A DNA stretch of 64,000 nucleotides from Acidobacteriota bacterium (GTDB taxonomy: Bacteria; Acidobacteriota; Thermoanaerobaculia; Multivoradales; Multivoraceae): positions 124,001 through 188,000 of the forward strand of contig JAJCXN010000023.1 in the NCBI GenBank assembly GCA_029263415.1. The letters run 5' to 3'. Of the stretch, positions 16,646 to 25,174 are shown piece by piece (positions within the stretch are counted from its first letter, which is position 1; the number at the start of each line of letters is the position of its first letter). The notes beneath the pieces are model-generated. The model had not been told where the DNA came from and searched no databases. It saw nothing but the letters and a program-made list of their open reading frames with translations. A program made the position numbers and the translations under genes.

Positions 16646-17736
16646 GGCGAGGCCTCCTCTGCGCTCGCTGCTTGTTTACGTGCTTTGACCGCCAACCTGT
16701 CGATCGCGCTCTCGAGCGTGGCGACAGCCGTTCGACGATCTGTGATCTCGAGCTTCTCCAACTCAGTGCGTGCAAAGGCCTCTCCGCCGTTGCCGCAATC
16801 GTCACCGCCCAACGCAACCAGACGGGTGAGTTGACCGCGCCATTGATGAGACTGAGCGACGGTCAGTCGCAGATCAGCGATGGAAGCTTCCACCCAACGG
16901 ACGAAATTGGCAGACGCCGCTCGAGGAAGCGCCTCATGCAGATCAGCGAGATGTTGCGCTACTGCATTCAGCACGGCAACGCCCTCCCCAGAACACTTCG
17001 CGATCAGTGCAGCATCAAGTGTCACGATGCCCTTGGTTGGCGTATCAGAGACAACCTTCATCACCTGCACAAACTCGGCACTCGAAAAGCGCAACGCGGT
17101 CTCAATGAAACCGGCGGCTTCCATCTCGAAAACGCCCTCTTCTTGGTACGCGAGTTCCGGACGATCAACAGTGCGCACCGGCGATCGTGCAAGGTCACGA
17201 AGCGGCGCGGGCATCGCCCCTGAGGCGATCCAAGGCGGGTACCACGTCGGAATCCGATGGAGGCCGCGTGCAACTGCGGGTGCAAGCCCCGCTTGCTCTG
17301 TCTTCTCTGTCTTCTCTGTCTTCTCGGGCTTCTCGGGCTTCTCCGTCTGCTCCGTCTGCTCCGTCTTCTCTGCAGCAGGTCCGGCTTCGATGGCACGGCG
17401 ACGCTCCTCGTCCACAATTGTGGTCGCCAGCACTACGTCGCCGACCGTAGCGTCCTTGTCACCGATCCGAGCTGCTCCGCCAACACCGTAGTTGATCCAC
17501 ACGGTTCGGTTCAATGGACCCTCCTGGTGAGCCGCTAGCCATGCCACACCCGCGGCCGCGGCAGTGCGACCAACACCTGTGACGATCAAACGCGCCGGAT
17601 GACGCGGTCCAGGCACCTCACCCTGGTAGATCGTGAATGGGCCCGAGTCAACGCGTCGGAGCTGCCACGCCGCGACGATCGGCTTGGCTTCAACCGCAAG
17701 GGCGACCACCACGTTCACTGTTGGAGAAGCGCTCAC
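16642..17736 (-). CDS. Nucleoside phosphorylase-like protein with EKTEQ insert
   Basis: The 364-residue product follows the PNP/UDP phosphorylase (MTA/SAH nucleosidase) fold: VNVVVALAVEAKPI at the N-terminus, an IVTGVGRTAAAAGV strand-helix, GVGGAARIGD, GVFEMEAAGFIE (the ribose-binding Met-Glu region) and KVVSDTP with the family Asp. A run of TEK/TEQ/PEK triplets near residues 122-148 interrupts the fold, encoded by a 9-bp minisatellite. A helical C-terminal extension of about 90 residues is added. It overlaps genes on both sides by 4 nt, linking it to a glycosyltransferase and an SPL-type radical SAM protein. The substrate is probably a nucleoside or a SAM by-product, but this is inferred. 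Confidence 0.72.
   Translation of the reverse strand: MSASPTVNVVVALAVEAKPIVAAWQLRRVDSGPFTIYQGEVPGPRHPARLIVTGVGRTAAAAGVAWLAAHQEGPLNRTVWINYGVGGAARIGDKDATVGDVVLATTIVDEERRRAIEAGPAAEKTEQTEQTEKPEKPEKTEKTEKTEQAGLAPAVARGLHRIPTWYPPWIASGAMPAPLRDLARSPVRTVDRPELAYQEEGVFEMEAAGFIETALRFSSAEFVQVMKVVSDTPTKGIVTLDAALIAKCSGEGVAVLNAVAQHLADLHEALPRAASANFVRWVEASIADLRLTVAQSHQWRGQLTRLVALGGDDCGNGGEAFARTELEKLEITDRRTAVATLESAIDRLAVKARKQAASAEEASP
17294..17374 (+). repeat. 9-bp minisatellite in phosphorylase gene
   Basis: Nine units of consensus ttctctgtc (variants ttctcgggc, tgctccgtc) follow without interruption. On the minus strand they read as repeated Thr/Pro-Glu-Lys/Gln. The array is in frame and codes a charged, flexible loop. 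Confidence 0.9.
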
Positions 17737-18587
17737 AAGACAGCACCTTCGAGCACCGCGGCCAGCGCTTGTTCTAGCTCCTCGGCCTCTTGCTCGCGTC
17801 CTCTGCGGCGTGTGCCCGCACTGACAATTCCAACTTTTTCTTGGAGCACCTGTCGCGCCGACGAGATCTCAGTTGCACTCAGATGATGCAGCGCTTCTCC
17901 CGTCAGAAGCCCAGAGAGCGCGCGAATGCGGAATCGATCCATCACTTCAAAGCGCCGGGACAACTGGTCGTCATGACCGCCGTACTTGATCACCAGCGGC
18001 TCATCGACATACTGCGCCGAGTAGCGCGCCGTCCACTTGAGCCACAGGTCGTAGTCCTCGCAAGCGGCAAACGACTCATCGAAACCGCCCAGTTCGAGCA
18101 AGACGTCGCGGCGCAGGAGCACCGCAGATGGCGACACAGCGCACAGCGCCAAGGAGTCCAAGAAGATCCTGCCCCCCTTCTTCTGGTGCTTTCGCCGCTG
18201 CAAGACCTGGTTGCCACGCCTGATCCAGATCTCATCGCAGTGGATGAGCGTCGGACCCTCTTCGGCACAACGCTCCAAGAGCTCGAGCTGCCGCTCGAGC
18301 TTTTCTGGTTTCCAACAATCGTCAGAGTCTAAGAACGCGATCCAGGACTCGGAGCATGCGGCAACACCCCGATTCCGTGCGGCACTCACACCCTGGTTAT
18401 CCTGCCGGATGATCTCGACCGAGGGATACGTCTCCGCCACGCGCTCCGCCGTCCCATCGGTTGATCCATCGTCCACCACCACAACACGTTCAGGCGCTCG
18501 CGTTTGTTGGATCACAGACTCAACAGCCCGCAGACACAGTTCCGCGCGGTCGTGGGTGGGGATGACCACCGCCACCGAGATGTTCAT
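17733..18587 (-). CDS. Family 2 glycosyltransferase
   Basis: This 284-residue GT-A fold enzyme shows VAVVIPTHDRAELCLRAVES, VVVDDGSTDGTAERV, the DxD motif in AFLDSDDCW and the acceptor-side EDYDLWLKW. It has no membrane anchor. It transfers a sugar from a nucleotide-sugar to an unknown acceptor, perhaps a cell-surface glycan. It is the first gene of the overlapping unit GT2, phosphorylase-like, SPL-like. The short Glu-rich C-terminus ends within the next gene's start. Confidence 0.88.
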   Translation of the reverse strand: MNISVAVVIPTHDRAELCLRAVESVIQQTRAPERVVVVDDGSTDGTAERVAETYPSVEIIRQDNQGVSAARNRGVAACSESWIAFLDSDDCWKPEKLERQLELLERCAEEGPTLIHCDEIWIRRGNQVLQRRKHQKKGGRIFLDSLALCAVSPSAVLLRRDVLLELGGFDESFAACEDYDLWLKWTARYSAQYVDEPLVIKYGGHDDQLSRRFEVMDRFRIRALSGLLTGEALHHLSATEISSARQVLQEKVGIVSAGTRRRGREQEAEELEQALAAVLEGAVL

Positions 18588-18623
18588 GCTCTTGCCGTTC
18601 GTCTGGTCACTATTGATTGGTCA

Positions 18624-19724
18624 CTACTGATGCGCGTCACGGAATTCATCAAGTAGTTCGCACAGCGCTTCGACCCCAGCTACCGGCATGGCGTTGTAGA
18701 TCGATGCGCGCATACCGCCCACTGAGCGATGTCCTGCCAGGTGCGTCAGATCGCGACGTTTGGCAGCCGCTAGGAACTCTGCATCGAGTTCAGCAGAAGG
18801 AGTGCGAAACGTGACGTTCATGATCGAGCGGCTGGTGGGTTTTGCATGCGTCGTATAGAAGTCAGACTGACGGTCGAGACGCGCGTACAACGTGTCTGCC
18901 TTCGCTTGGTTGTGCACCGCGAGCGCTGACAGACCGCCCATGTCTTGCTCGATCCAACGTGTGATCAGCAGGAACAGATACACCGAGAACATCGGCGGAG
19001 TATTCAAGCGCGAACCCGCGGCAGCGTGCTCGCGATAGTCGAACATGCGGTGCAGATTGGGCTTGGTGCGGTCCAGCATCTCATCGGAGATGATGACCAC
19101 GGTGAGACCTGATGGGCCTGCGTTTTTCTGCGCACAAGCGTAGAGCAAACCAAAGCGATCGATCTCAACAGGCCGCGACAAGAAGTCAGACGAGGCATCG
19201 CAAACCAAGGGGCTCAACCCTGTGGGCTCAGCGTCAAACTGAACACCCTGAATGGTCTCGTTTGAGGTGAAGTATGTATACGCCGAGCGCTCCAAGAGGT
19301 CCAGCTCTGCATTTTCGGGAACTCGTACGAAGCGTTCTTCTTCCCCACTCCAAGCGACGTGCGGCGTGCCTTCGAGCCCGGCCTGGCCGATCGCTTTGGC
19401 GCCCCAGTGCCCAGTCAAGATGTACTCCGCACTCTCATCGCTGCGCAAGAAGTTCATCGGCACCATGGAGAACTGCTGGGAGCCGCCACCTTGAAGGAAG
19501 AGCACACGGTAGTTCTTGGGCACGCCAAGCAATCGCCGCAAGTTCGCCTCAGCCTCTTCGAACAGGTCATCCGCGAGCGCGCTGCGATGGGAGATCTCCA
19601 TGACCGACATGCCGCTGCCTCGATAGGACAACATGTCGGCGCGGGCCTCTTCGAGCACCGATTCGGCAATCGCAGCCGGTCCTGCACAGAAATTGAAGAC
19701 GCGGCGCGCCTCGGGTGTTCTCAT
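18624..19724 (-). CDS. serC: Phosphoserine aminotransferase
   Basis: SerC converts 3-phosphohydroxypyruvate and glutamate to phosphoserine in serine synthesis (and acts in PLP synthesis in some bacteria). The 366-residue sequence is typical from the start: VFNFCAGPAAIAESVLEE, YRGSGMSVMEISHRS, FLQGGGSQQFSMVP, then the PLP lysine in YACAQKNAGPSG and HLAGHRSVGGMRASIYNA near the C-terminus. No domain is missing. It stands alone, about 37 bases downstream of the glycosyltransferase start, on the same strand. Confidence 0.95.
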   Translation of the reverse strand: MRTPEARRVFNFCAGPAAIAESVLEEARADMLSYRGSGMSVMEISHRSALADDLFEEAEANLRRLLGVPKNYRVLFLQGGGSQQFSMVPMNFLRSDESAEYILTGHWGAKAIGQAGLEGTPHVAWSGEEERFVRVPENAELDLLERSAYTYFTSNETIQGVQFDAEPTGLSPLVCDASSDFLSRPVEIDRFGLLYACAQKNAGPSGLTVVIISDEMLDRTKPNLHRMFDYREHAAAGSRLNTPPMFSVYLFLLITRWIEQDMGGLSALAVHNQAKADTLYARLDRQSDFYTTHAKPTSRSIMNVTFRTPSAELDAEFLAAAKRRDLTHLAGHRSVGGMRASIYNAMPVAGVEALCELLDEFRDAHQ

Positions 19725-19796
19725 GCGCGCAATCCTACGCTCAAGGAGCAGTGCTCTGCACCAGGAACGCTAACCCGCGTCAACCAAGGTCGCTGG

Positions 19797-21200
19797 CTAA
19801 ACCGACCGACGAATTCCGAAGCCCCAGCGTCGCGAGAGTGCCGCGAGCGCGAGCGATGCCAACGGGCTGCACCAATTGAACACCGCCCAAGGAGCGTACT
19901 CCAGCGTGCCGACACCTAAGGTGGTTGCAAAGAAGAGAGCGGAGACTGTCCAGGGCATCAACGCCTCGGTCATGGTCACCGAGTCCTCGAGCGTTCTCGA
20001 CAAGTTCTCGGTCGCCAGCTTGCGTGCCGCGTAGGCCGGCTTGAACATACCGCCGACGATCAATGCGGTGGCGCTGGTGTTGCTTGTCATCGCGACCAGG
20101 GTGGCACCGGCCGCCATGGTGGTGGCGATCAGTGCGAACGTCGATCGAACTCCACCCAACAGCGCGGCGAGGATGCGCTCAACGGCGCCCGAAACCTGCA
20201 TTGCGGCCACCATCAAGAACGCAGCGAAGATGGTCACGAACATCAGCGCCATGCTGTACATGCCGCCACGGTTGACCAGCGCCAAGAACAGTTCGCCCGC
20301 ACCCGTTGAGTTGCTGACAGGAAACATGCCCGTGTGGAACCCGCTGATCGAACTCAAGAGCGCGGACTTGAGCGTAAATCCTTGAACCAATACGCCAACC
20401 ACGATCGCAACCACAGACGAACTGGCCAAGACCAGGACCGGCGGCTTGCGCACAATGACCCCGACTAGCACCACCAACAAGGGCAGCCAGACAACGAGCC
20501 CCGTTGAAAAGTGAGCGTCGACATCGGCCACCAACCGCGCGGCTGCCGCCGCTGTCGTCGCATCACCGTTCGCCGGCGCAGCGAAGATGGCAAACACCAG
20601 AGCTGCCACCACAAACGACGGCACCGAGGTATAGAGCATGTGTCGGATGTGTGCGTAGAGATTCGCGCCCGCACTGAGTGCGCAGATGTTGGTCGAATCC
20701 GACAAAGGAGAGAGCTTGTCGCCAAAGTATGCGCCGCTGACGACCGCTCCTGCTGTGGCGTCGAGCGGTGCACCCAGGGCCGCACCAGCTCCCATCAGAG
20801 CGACTCCGAGCGTGCCGGCCGAACCCCAAGAGGTGCCGGTGCAGATCGACATCAAACAAGTGACCAAGAACGTGGTCAGCACAAAGAAGCGCGGTGAGAT
20901 CAGTTCCACTCCAAGCGACACCAACATTGGAATGGTGCCGGAAAGCACCCAGGTGCCGATCAGGGCGCCGATCGCTAGAAGGATCAACAACACCGGCAAC
21001 ACGGTCGCGATCTTTGAACCGGTCTCGCGCTCGATGTCGCTCCACGAAGCCCCGCGCAGGATCGCCACTGCACCAGCAACTGCGGCAGCGACCAAAATGG
21101 TGAGCACCAGAACATCACCATCGAACCCAAAGGCTAGAGCCCCAGCGACAACCGCGCCCAGGAGTGTCACCACCGGCAGGATAGCGAGCCCTAGTGACAT
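19797..21200 (-). CDS. NhaC-family Na+/H+ antiporter
   Basis: This is a polytopic antiporter of about 467 residues. The ATG at 21200 is preferred: it starts MSLGLAILPVVTLLGAVV, a natural first helix, and the longer frame would overlap the upstream gene. Characteristic NhaC segments are GTSWGSAGTLGVALMG, SGAYFGDKLSPLSDSTN (the ion-binding region) and TSNTSATALIVGGMF. It probably expels Na+ and helps pH homeostasis. A second NhaC paralogue lies at 36.8 kb. It is 20 bases downstream of the PLP lyase gene, in the same direction. Confidence 0.88.
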   Translation of the reverse strand: MSLGLAILPVVTLLGAVVAGALAFGFDGDVLVLTILVAAAVAGAVAILRGASWSDIERETGSKIATVLPVLLILLAIGALIGTWVLSGTIPMLVSLGVELISPRFFVLTTFLVTCLMSICTGTSWGSAGTLGVALMGAGAALGAPLDATAGAVVSGAYFGDKLSPLSDSTNICALSAGANLYAHIRHMLYTSVPSFVVAALVFAIFAAPANGDATTAAAAARLVADVDAHFSTGLVVWLPLLVVLVGVIVRKPPVLVLASSSVVAIVVGVLVQGFTLKSALLSSISGFHTGMFPVSNSTGAGELFLALVNRGGMYSMALMFVTIFAAFLMVAAMQVSGAVERILAALLGGVRSTFALIATTMAAGATLVAMTSNTSATALIVGGMFKPAYAARKLATENLSRTLEDSVTMTEALMPWTVSALFFATTLGVGTLEYAPWAVFNWCSPLASLALAALSRRWGFGIRRSV

Positions 21201-21220
21201 CCGACGTGATTCAGGACCGC

Positions 21221-22489
21221 TCACGCCGACGCTCCGCTCCGCTGGAAGACGTCGAACGCGCGCTGCAAGTCTTCGCACAAGACGGCCGGCGGCTCGAGCC
21301 CGATCGACAACCGCACAGTGCCGTATGCAACGCCCTGTGCCTCGAGCGCCTCAGCCTTGCCACGGCGCGCGGGCGCTAGCGCCAGACTCTCGACTCCTCC
21401 CCAGCTCACCCCAATGCGGAAGCGGCGCAACGCGTTCATAAAGGCGTTGAGGCGATCATAGTCGTGGTCTCGGTCTTTCCCGTCAAGTGCCAGCTCGAAG
21501 CTAAACAAGCCACTGCAGCCGGCGAGTCCTTGCGGGTCCTCAGCATGGCTCTTAAGCTGAGCGGTCAAGCCCGGATGCATCACCGTGCGCACGTGCTCGC
21601 ATTGAGCGAGGAACTGCGCAACCTCAAAACCCCCATGGTGATGCTGGCGCATGCGGGTGGGCAGAGTGCGCAGACCGCGATTGAGCAACCACGCGTCCAT
21701 CGGACCGAGTGCCGCCCCGCCGAGCAAGAACGCGTTGTGAAACAGCGGTTCCATCAAGGCATGCGAACCGACCACGGCGCCAGCGACGACATCGCTATGT
21801 CCACCGATGTACTTGGTTGCAGAGTGCACAACGAAATCAACGCCGCTCGCGAGAGGCTTTTGAAAGAGAGGCGACGCCCAACTGTTGTCGAGCGCGGTCA
21901 GCACCGATCGACCGTCGGTCTCGCCACGATCCTTCGCCAGCTGTACCAGCGCAGCAACGTCGAAGGTCTCGAACACCATGGTGCTCGGGCTTTCCATCCA
22001 CAGCACGCGCGTATTGTCGCGTAGAGCGCTAGCAACTCGCTCAGGAGTTACCTTTGGCACCACCACGTGGTCGATACCAAAGCGTTCTAGGCGGCGAGCA
22101 AAGTTGATGGTCGGACCGTAGGTTTGGCCAGCAAAAACGATGTGGTCGCCGGAGCGCAACGCGCCCGTCAGAACCATGTTGACCGCAGCCATCCCGGACC
22201 CTAAACAGCGGCATGATTCGCCACCCTCGAGCGCTGCAATCTTCAGCTCTACCGCCTGAACGGTGGGATTGTTGCCGCGTGAATAGACCCGTGCACGATA
22301 TTCGTCGTCGAGACTGCTAACCAGCTGATCGAAACTTGGCTGAGCAAACAGCGAGGTCTGGACAATGGGCGGCGCTAGGGCTCCCGACTGGGCCTCTAGG
22401 TCCTCGTCGTGCCCGAGGCAAACGAGTTCGTCCTCGGGTGCGATCCACGGGCCAAGGAGGTGTGCCTCCGGCCCTGCCTTGCTGATCAC
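21221..22489 (-). CDS. Cys/Met-metabolism PLP enzyme (cystathionine gamma-lyase/synthase family)
   Basis: This 422-residue fold-type I PLP enzyme has GALAPPIVQTSLF and YSRGNNPTVQAVELKIAALEG at the N-terminus, SGMAAVNMVLTGALRSGDH, the cofactor-binding SPSTMVFE, LDNSWASPLFQ, and the Schiff-base lysine in HSATKYIGGHSD. The family includes cystathionine gamma-synthase, cystathionine lyases, methionine gamma-lyase and O-acetylhomoserine sulfhydrylase. The sequence alone does not select among them. Confidence 0.87.
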   Translation of the reverse strand: MISKAGPEAHLLGPWIAPEDELVCLGHDEDLEAQSGALAPPIVQTSLFAQPSFDQLVSSLDDEYRARVYSRGNNPTVQAVELKIAALEGGESCRCLGSGMAAVNMVLTGALRSGDHIVFAGQTYGPTINFARRLERFGIDHVVVPKVTPERVASALRDNTRVLWMESPSTMVFETFDVAALVQLAKDRGETDGRSVLTALDNSWASPLFQKPLASGVDFVVHSATKYIGGHSDVVAGAVVGSHALMEPLFHNAFLLGGAALGPMDAWLLNRGLRTLPTRMRQHHHGGFEVAQFLAQCEHVRTVMHPGLTAQLKSHAEDPQGLAGCSGLFSFELALDGKDRDHDYDRLNAFMNALRRFRIGVSWGGVESLALAPARRGKAEALEAQGVAYGTVRLSIGLEPPAVLCEDLQRAFDVFQRSGASA

Positions 22490-22541
22490 ACCGGGGCCTC
22501 ACAGCAGCCGCACCGCCGCTCGCCACGCCACTTACCAAGCA

Positions 22542-23096
22542 TCAATCGCCGAACCGATGCCGCGAGAAGTCGACCGAGCCATTCGCTGCCACCACCACCA
22601 CAAACAAGTCGCCATACTCGTAGTCATCGAGCTCGATGGTCTCGGTCACACCTAGCGCTGTGAGCAGTCGCGGTACGGTGTTCGAGTGCGCTGCTGCGAC
22701 CACCGCCATGCCGGTGAAATCCGCCAAGATCCGCTTGGCCAATTCGTCCGGGCGGCCCGCAGGGCTCTCCTCGACCTCCATACCCAGAGCCCGAGCGAGA
22801 GGTTCCACAGTCTGTTTGGTGCGCAGGTACTCGGTGGCAAACACCGCAGCGATATCGTCGTCGCCGAGCATCTCAGCCAGAGCTTGGGCGCGCAGTTGTC
22901 CTCGCGTGGTCAAGCTGGGGTCGTCGCCATCTTCCTTCTCAGCGTGACGCACCGCATAGATGGTGGTGACCGGACCATCGCCGGCGCTGCGCACCAGCTG
23001 CGGCTCCTTGGTCTGTGAGCACGCGGAAGCGAATAGCGCACTCAACAGCACCGCGACAATTGCTAGGGGCCAGACAGGATGTGTCTTGGTCGTCAT
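22542..23096 (-). CDS. Histidine phosphatase lipoprotein
   Basis: This 184-residue phosphoglycerate-mutase-like phosphatase has the catalytic RHAE in IYAVRHAEKEDGDD and the second His in AAAHSNTVPRLL. A lipoprotein signal precedes it (hydrophobic stretch then LFASACSQ), so the mature enzyme would be lipid-anchored at Cys. The ATG at 23096 is chosen over 23111 because a GGAG box lies about 9 bases before it. The 5' leader is unusual: it contains a tandem array of GTCGAC-centred repeats that overlaps the alternative start. Confidence 0.82.
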   Translation of the reverse strand: MTTKTHPVWPLAIVAVLLSALFASACSQTKEPQLVRSAGDGPVTTIYAVRHAEKEDGDDPSLTTRGQLRAQALAEMLGDDDIAAVFATEYLRTKQTVEPLARALGMEVEESPAGRPDELAKRILADFTGMAVVAAAHSNTVPRLLTALGVTETIELDDYEYGDLFVVVVAANGSVDFSRHRFGD

Positions 23097-23109
23097 CGAG
23101 TTGATCTCC

Positions 23110-23181
23110 ATTCGTCGACTCAGATCGAGTCGACATATTCAGTCGACACAGATTTGGTCGACACGGATTCAGTCGACACAG
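23110..23181 (+). repeat. GTCGAC-centred tandem repeats upstream of phosphatase
   Basis: Five units of 13-15 bp share the core palindrome gtcgac or gtcgact. The clearest are attcagtcgacacag at 23137-23151 and again, perfectly, at 23167-23181, with atttggtcgacacgg between. They lie in the leader of the phosphatase gene, so operator binding is possible, but the array also matches the general minisatellite pattern of the window. Confidence 0.85.
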
Positions 23182-23262
23182 ATTACAGCAGTGTCTGCGA
23201 ACGACAGGCCACTAACCCCCTTTGAGGAGTCAAAACGTAGCCGTCGATCGATTCAGCGAAGC

Positions 23263-24183
23263 CTAGATCGCTTCCCACGAGAACACATCGGCGGAACGAT
23301 CGAGCCCGTAAAAGGACGGAGCAAGTGCCGGAATCCCGTGATTCGCCAGGGTTTCAGGCGTCCAACCCTCGGCACGGTGGATCGAACGGATGGGTCGTGA
23401 TTGCCCCATCAAGAAGATCTCATTCTTGCGTACGGCAAAAATTTGGCCAGTGACCTCGTCTGCAGCATCACTGCACAGGAAGGCCGCCAGCGGCGCAATG
23501 TGACCGGGCGTCATTTCCTTCATCTTGGCGACCCGCGCTTCTTGCTCGGGATCGTTGGTTGGAATGGTGCCAATCAGTCGGCTCCAGGCGAACGGCGAGA
23601 TGCAGTTCGAGCGCACCTTGAAGCGAGACATATCGAGCGCAATCGATTTCGACAGCCCGGCAACGCCGAGCTTGGCTGCTGAGTAGTTGGCCTGGCCAAA
23701 GTTCCCGATCAGCCCCGAGGTCGATGTCATGTGCACAAACGATCCGCCGATCTGCTTGCGAAAGTGGGTTGCCGCGGCGCGAGAGACGTTGAAACTGCCC
23801 TTGAGATGCACCGCGATCACCGCATCGAAATCGGCTTCGGTCATTTTGTGAAAAATCACGTCCCGCAGAATGCCTGCGTTGTTGACCACGCAATCGAGCT
23901 GACCGTACTCATCCAACGCCTGTTCAACGATGCGGTGAGCACCATCCCAGTCCGACACGCTCTCGTAGTTAGCGACCGCCTCGCCGCCTTGCTCTTTGAT
24001 GGTGTCGACCACTGCTTGAGCTGGAGTTTGATCCGCGCCGTCCCCTTGCTCTGAACCGCCCAGGTCATTGACCACAACCCGTGCGCCATGGGCGGCCATC
24101 AGTTTTGCAATCTCAGCACCGATCCCTCGCCCGGCGCCGGTGACAATGGCGACCTTGTCCCGCAGACTCTTGGTATTGCTCAT
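23263..24183 (-). CDS. SDR, (3R)-hydroxyacyl-CoA dehydrogenase-like
   Basis: This short-chain dehydrogenase of about 306 residues has the NAD(P) loop TGAGRGIGAEIAKL, NNAG in DCVVNNAGILRD, active Ser in HMTSTSGLIGN and YSAAK at the catalytic Tyr/Lys. The insertion DLGGSEQGDGADQ and the RDVIFHKMTEADFD segment match the dehydrogenase part of multifunctional enzyme type 2. A C-terminal extension of about 50 residues follows. The ATG at 24183 is used; the longer frame would overlap the hydratase gene. The two MaoC genes upstream make a hydratase plus dehydrogenase unit for fatty acyl-CoA metabolism. Confidence 0.87.
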   Translation of the reverse strand: MSNTKSLRDKVAIVTGAGRGIGAEIAKLMAAHGARVVVNDLGGSEQGDGADQTPAQAVVDTIKEQGGEAVANYESVSDWDGAHRIVEQALDEYGQLDCVVNNAGILRDVIFHKMTEADFDAVIAVHLKGSFNVSRAAATHFRKQIGGSFVHMTSTSGLIGNFGQANYSAAKLGVAGLSKSIALDMSRFKVRSNCISPFAWSRLIGTIPTNDPEQEARVAKMKEMTPGHIAPLAAFLCSDAADEVTGQIFAVRKNEIFLMGQSRPIRSIHRAEGWTPETLANHGIPALAPSFYGLDRSADVFSWEAI

Positions 24184-24190
24184 CAAGAAC

Positions 24191-24613
24191 CTAGGCGTCA
24201 ACGCGCGCGGTGGCCTGACCGGTCAGCACCACCACACCATCTTGGTTGGTGGTCTCGATCTCGAAGTCGACCGTGTTCTCGCCATCTTCGCTGTTGATTG
24301 CTGCCACCGTCGCCTTGGCTTCGAGCGTGTCGCCCGGCCAGACCTGGGCTTTGAAGCGCACGCCATACTTTTTCAAACGACCGTCGCCGACGGTGTTGGT
24401 CATCAACTTTCCGGTCATTCCCATGGTCAGCATGCCGTGGGCAAACACTGCTGGGTACCCTGCCACCTGGGTGGCAAAGACCTCGTCGGTGTGTAGCGGA
24501 TTGTAGTCGCCCGAGGCGCCGGCGTACTGGACCAGTTGGGTGCGCTTGAGGTCTTCGACCACGATTTCGGAGTAGGTGTCGCCAACGGTGAGTTCAGATG
24601 CTTTCAGTGCCAT
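24191..24613 (-). CDS. MaoC-like (R)-specific enoyl-CoA hydratase/dehydratase, subunit B type
   Basis: This 140-residue hot-dog fold protein shows the hydratase-2 motif in YAGASGDYNPLHTDEVFA (catalytic Asp/His) and HGMLTMGMTGKL. It resembles the HadB-type partner of a split dehydratase. The HadA-like gene lies 4 bases upstream and the SDR 7 bases downstream, so the unit is A, B, SDR. Confidence 0.88.
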   Translation of the reverse strand: MALKASELTVGDTYSEIVVEDLKRTQLVQYAGASGDYNPLHTDEVFATQVAGYPAVFAHGMLTMGMTGKLMTNTVGDGRLKKYGVRFKAQVWPGDTLEAKATVAAINSEDGENTVDFEIETTNQDGVVVLTGQATARVDA

Positions 24614-24616
24614 GCG

Positions 24617-25111
24617 CTACGACTCCTTCTCAACGACTTTTTCGGTTTGCACACCGATCGACCGCGCCGTCACGACCAATTCTCCATTCTGATCGCGGTA
24701 CTCGGTGATGCCCTCGCGAAACTTGAGATTGCCGCCCTTGCGTCCTTGTTTCTCCCACTCTTTGCCAGGTATCACCGTGGCGGTGAGTTGGTCCCCCGCT
24801 TTCGGCGTCCGGTGATACTCGAAGTGCTGCTCTGCGTGAAGACCGGTACCTCCACCTCCTTTGAGCCGCTCGGGATCCCCGGTCGGGTTTTTGCCCGATC
24901 CGAACCAGGGCTCGCCGACCTTGGGCCTCAAGAAATAATCAGGATCAAACTGGGCGCTCGACTGGCAGAAGGTGGGCGGCGCTATCACGTGGCCGGCCTC
25001 GGTTCCAGCGGCGTGTTCGGCGTCTTCGTAGATGGGATTTGCGTCGCCCACAGAACGGGCGAACATCAGAATGTGACTAGCTTCCACAGGGAAGCGAAAC
25101 TCGGCTGCCAT
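24617..25111 (-). CDS. MaoC-like dehydratase N-terminal type (HadA/FAS1-DH-like)
   Basis: The 164-residue product begins FPVEASHILMFARSVGDANPIYED, the pattern of the non-catalytic partner of MaoC/HadAB heterodimers, with PPTFCQSSAQFDPDYFLRP in the middle and a hot-dog strand set at the end. The His/Asp pair of a full hydratase motif is not evident, so it should act with the gene immediately downstream. It is first in the three-gene unit; 63 bases separate it from the alkaline phosphatase stop. Confidence 0.82.
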   Translation of the reverse strand: MAAEFRFPVEASHILMFARSVGDANPIYEDAEHAAGTEAGHVIAPPTFCQSSAQFDPDYFLRPKVGEPWFGSGKNPTGDPERLKGGGGTGLHAEQHFEYHRTPKAGDQLTATVIPGKEWEKQGRKGGNLKFREGITEYRDQNGELVVTARSIGVQTEKVVEKES

Positions 25112-25174
25112 GGTTGCTCCAAAATGTGAGGGTTGTTGGAAAGGCAGATGGTAGCAGCGGGTCTCCGGCTGGAC

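Noticed and set aside
23110-23181. CRISPR array
   Set aside because: Units are contiguous 13-15-mers without spacers and no cas genes are present; this applies to all arrays in the window.
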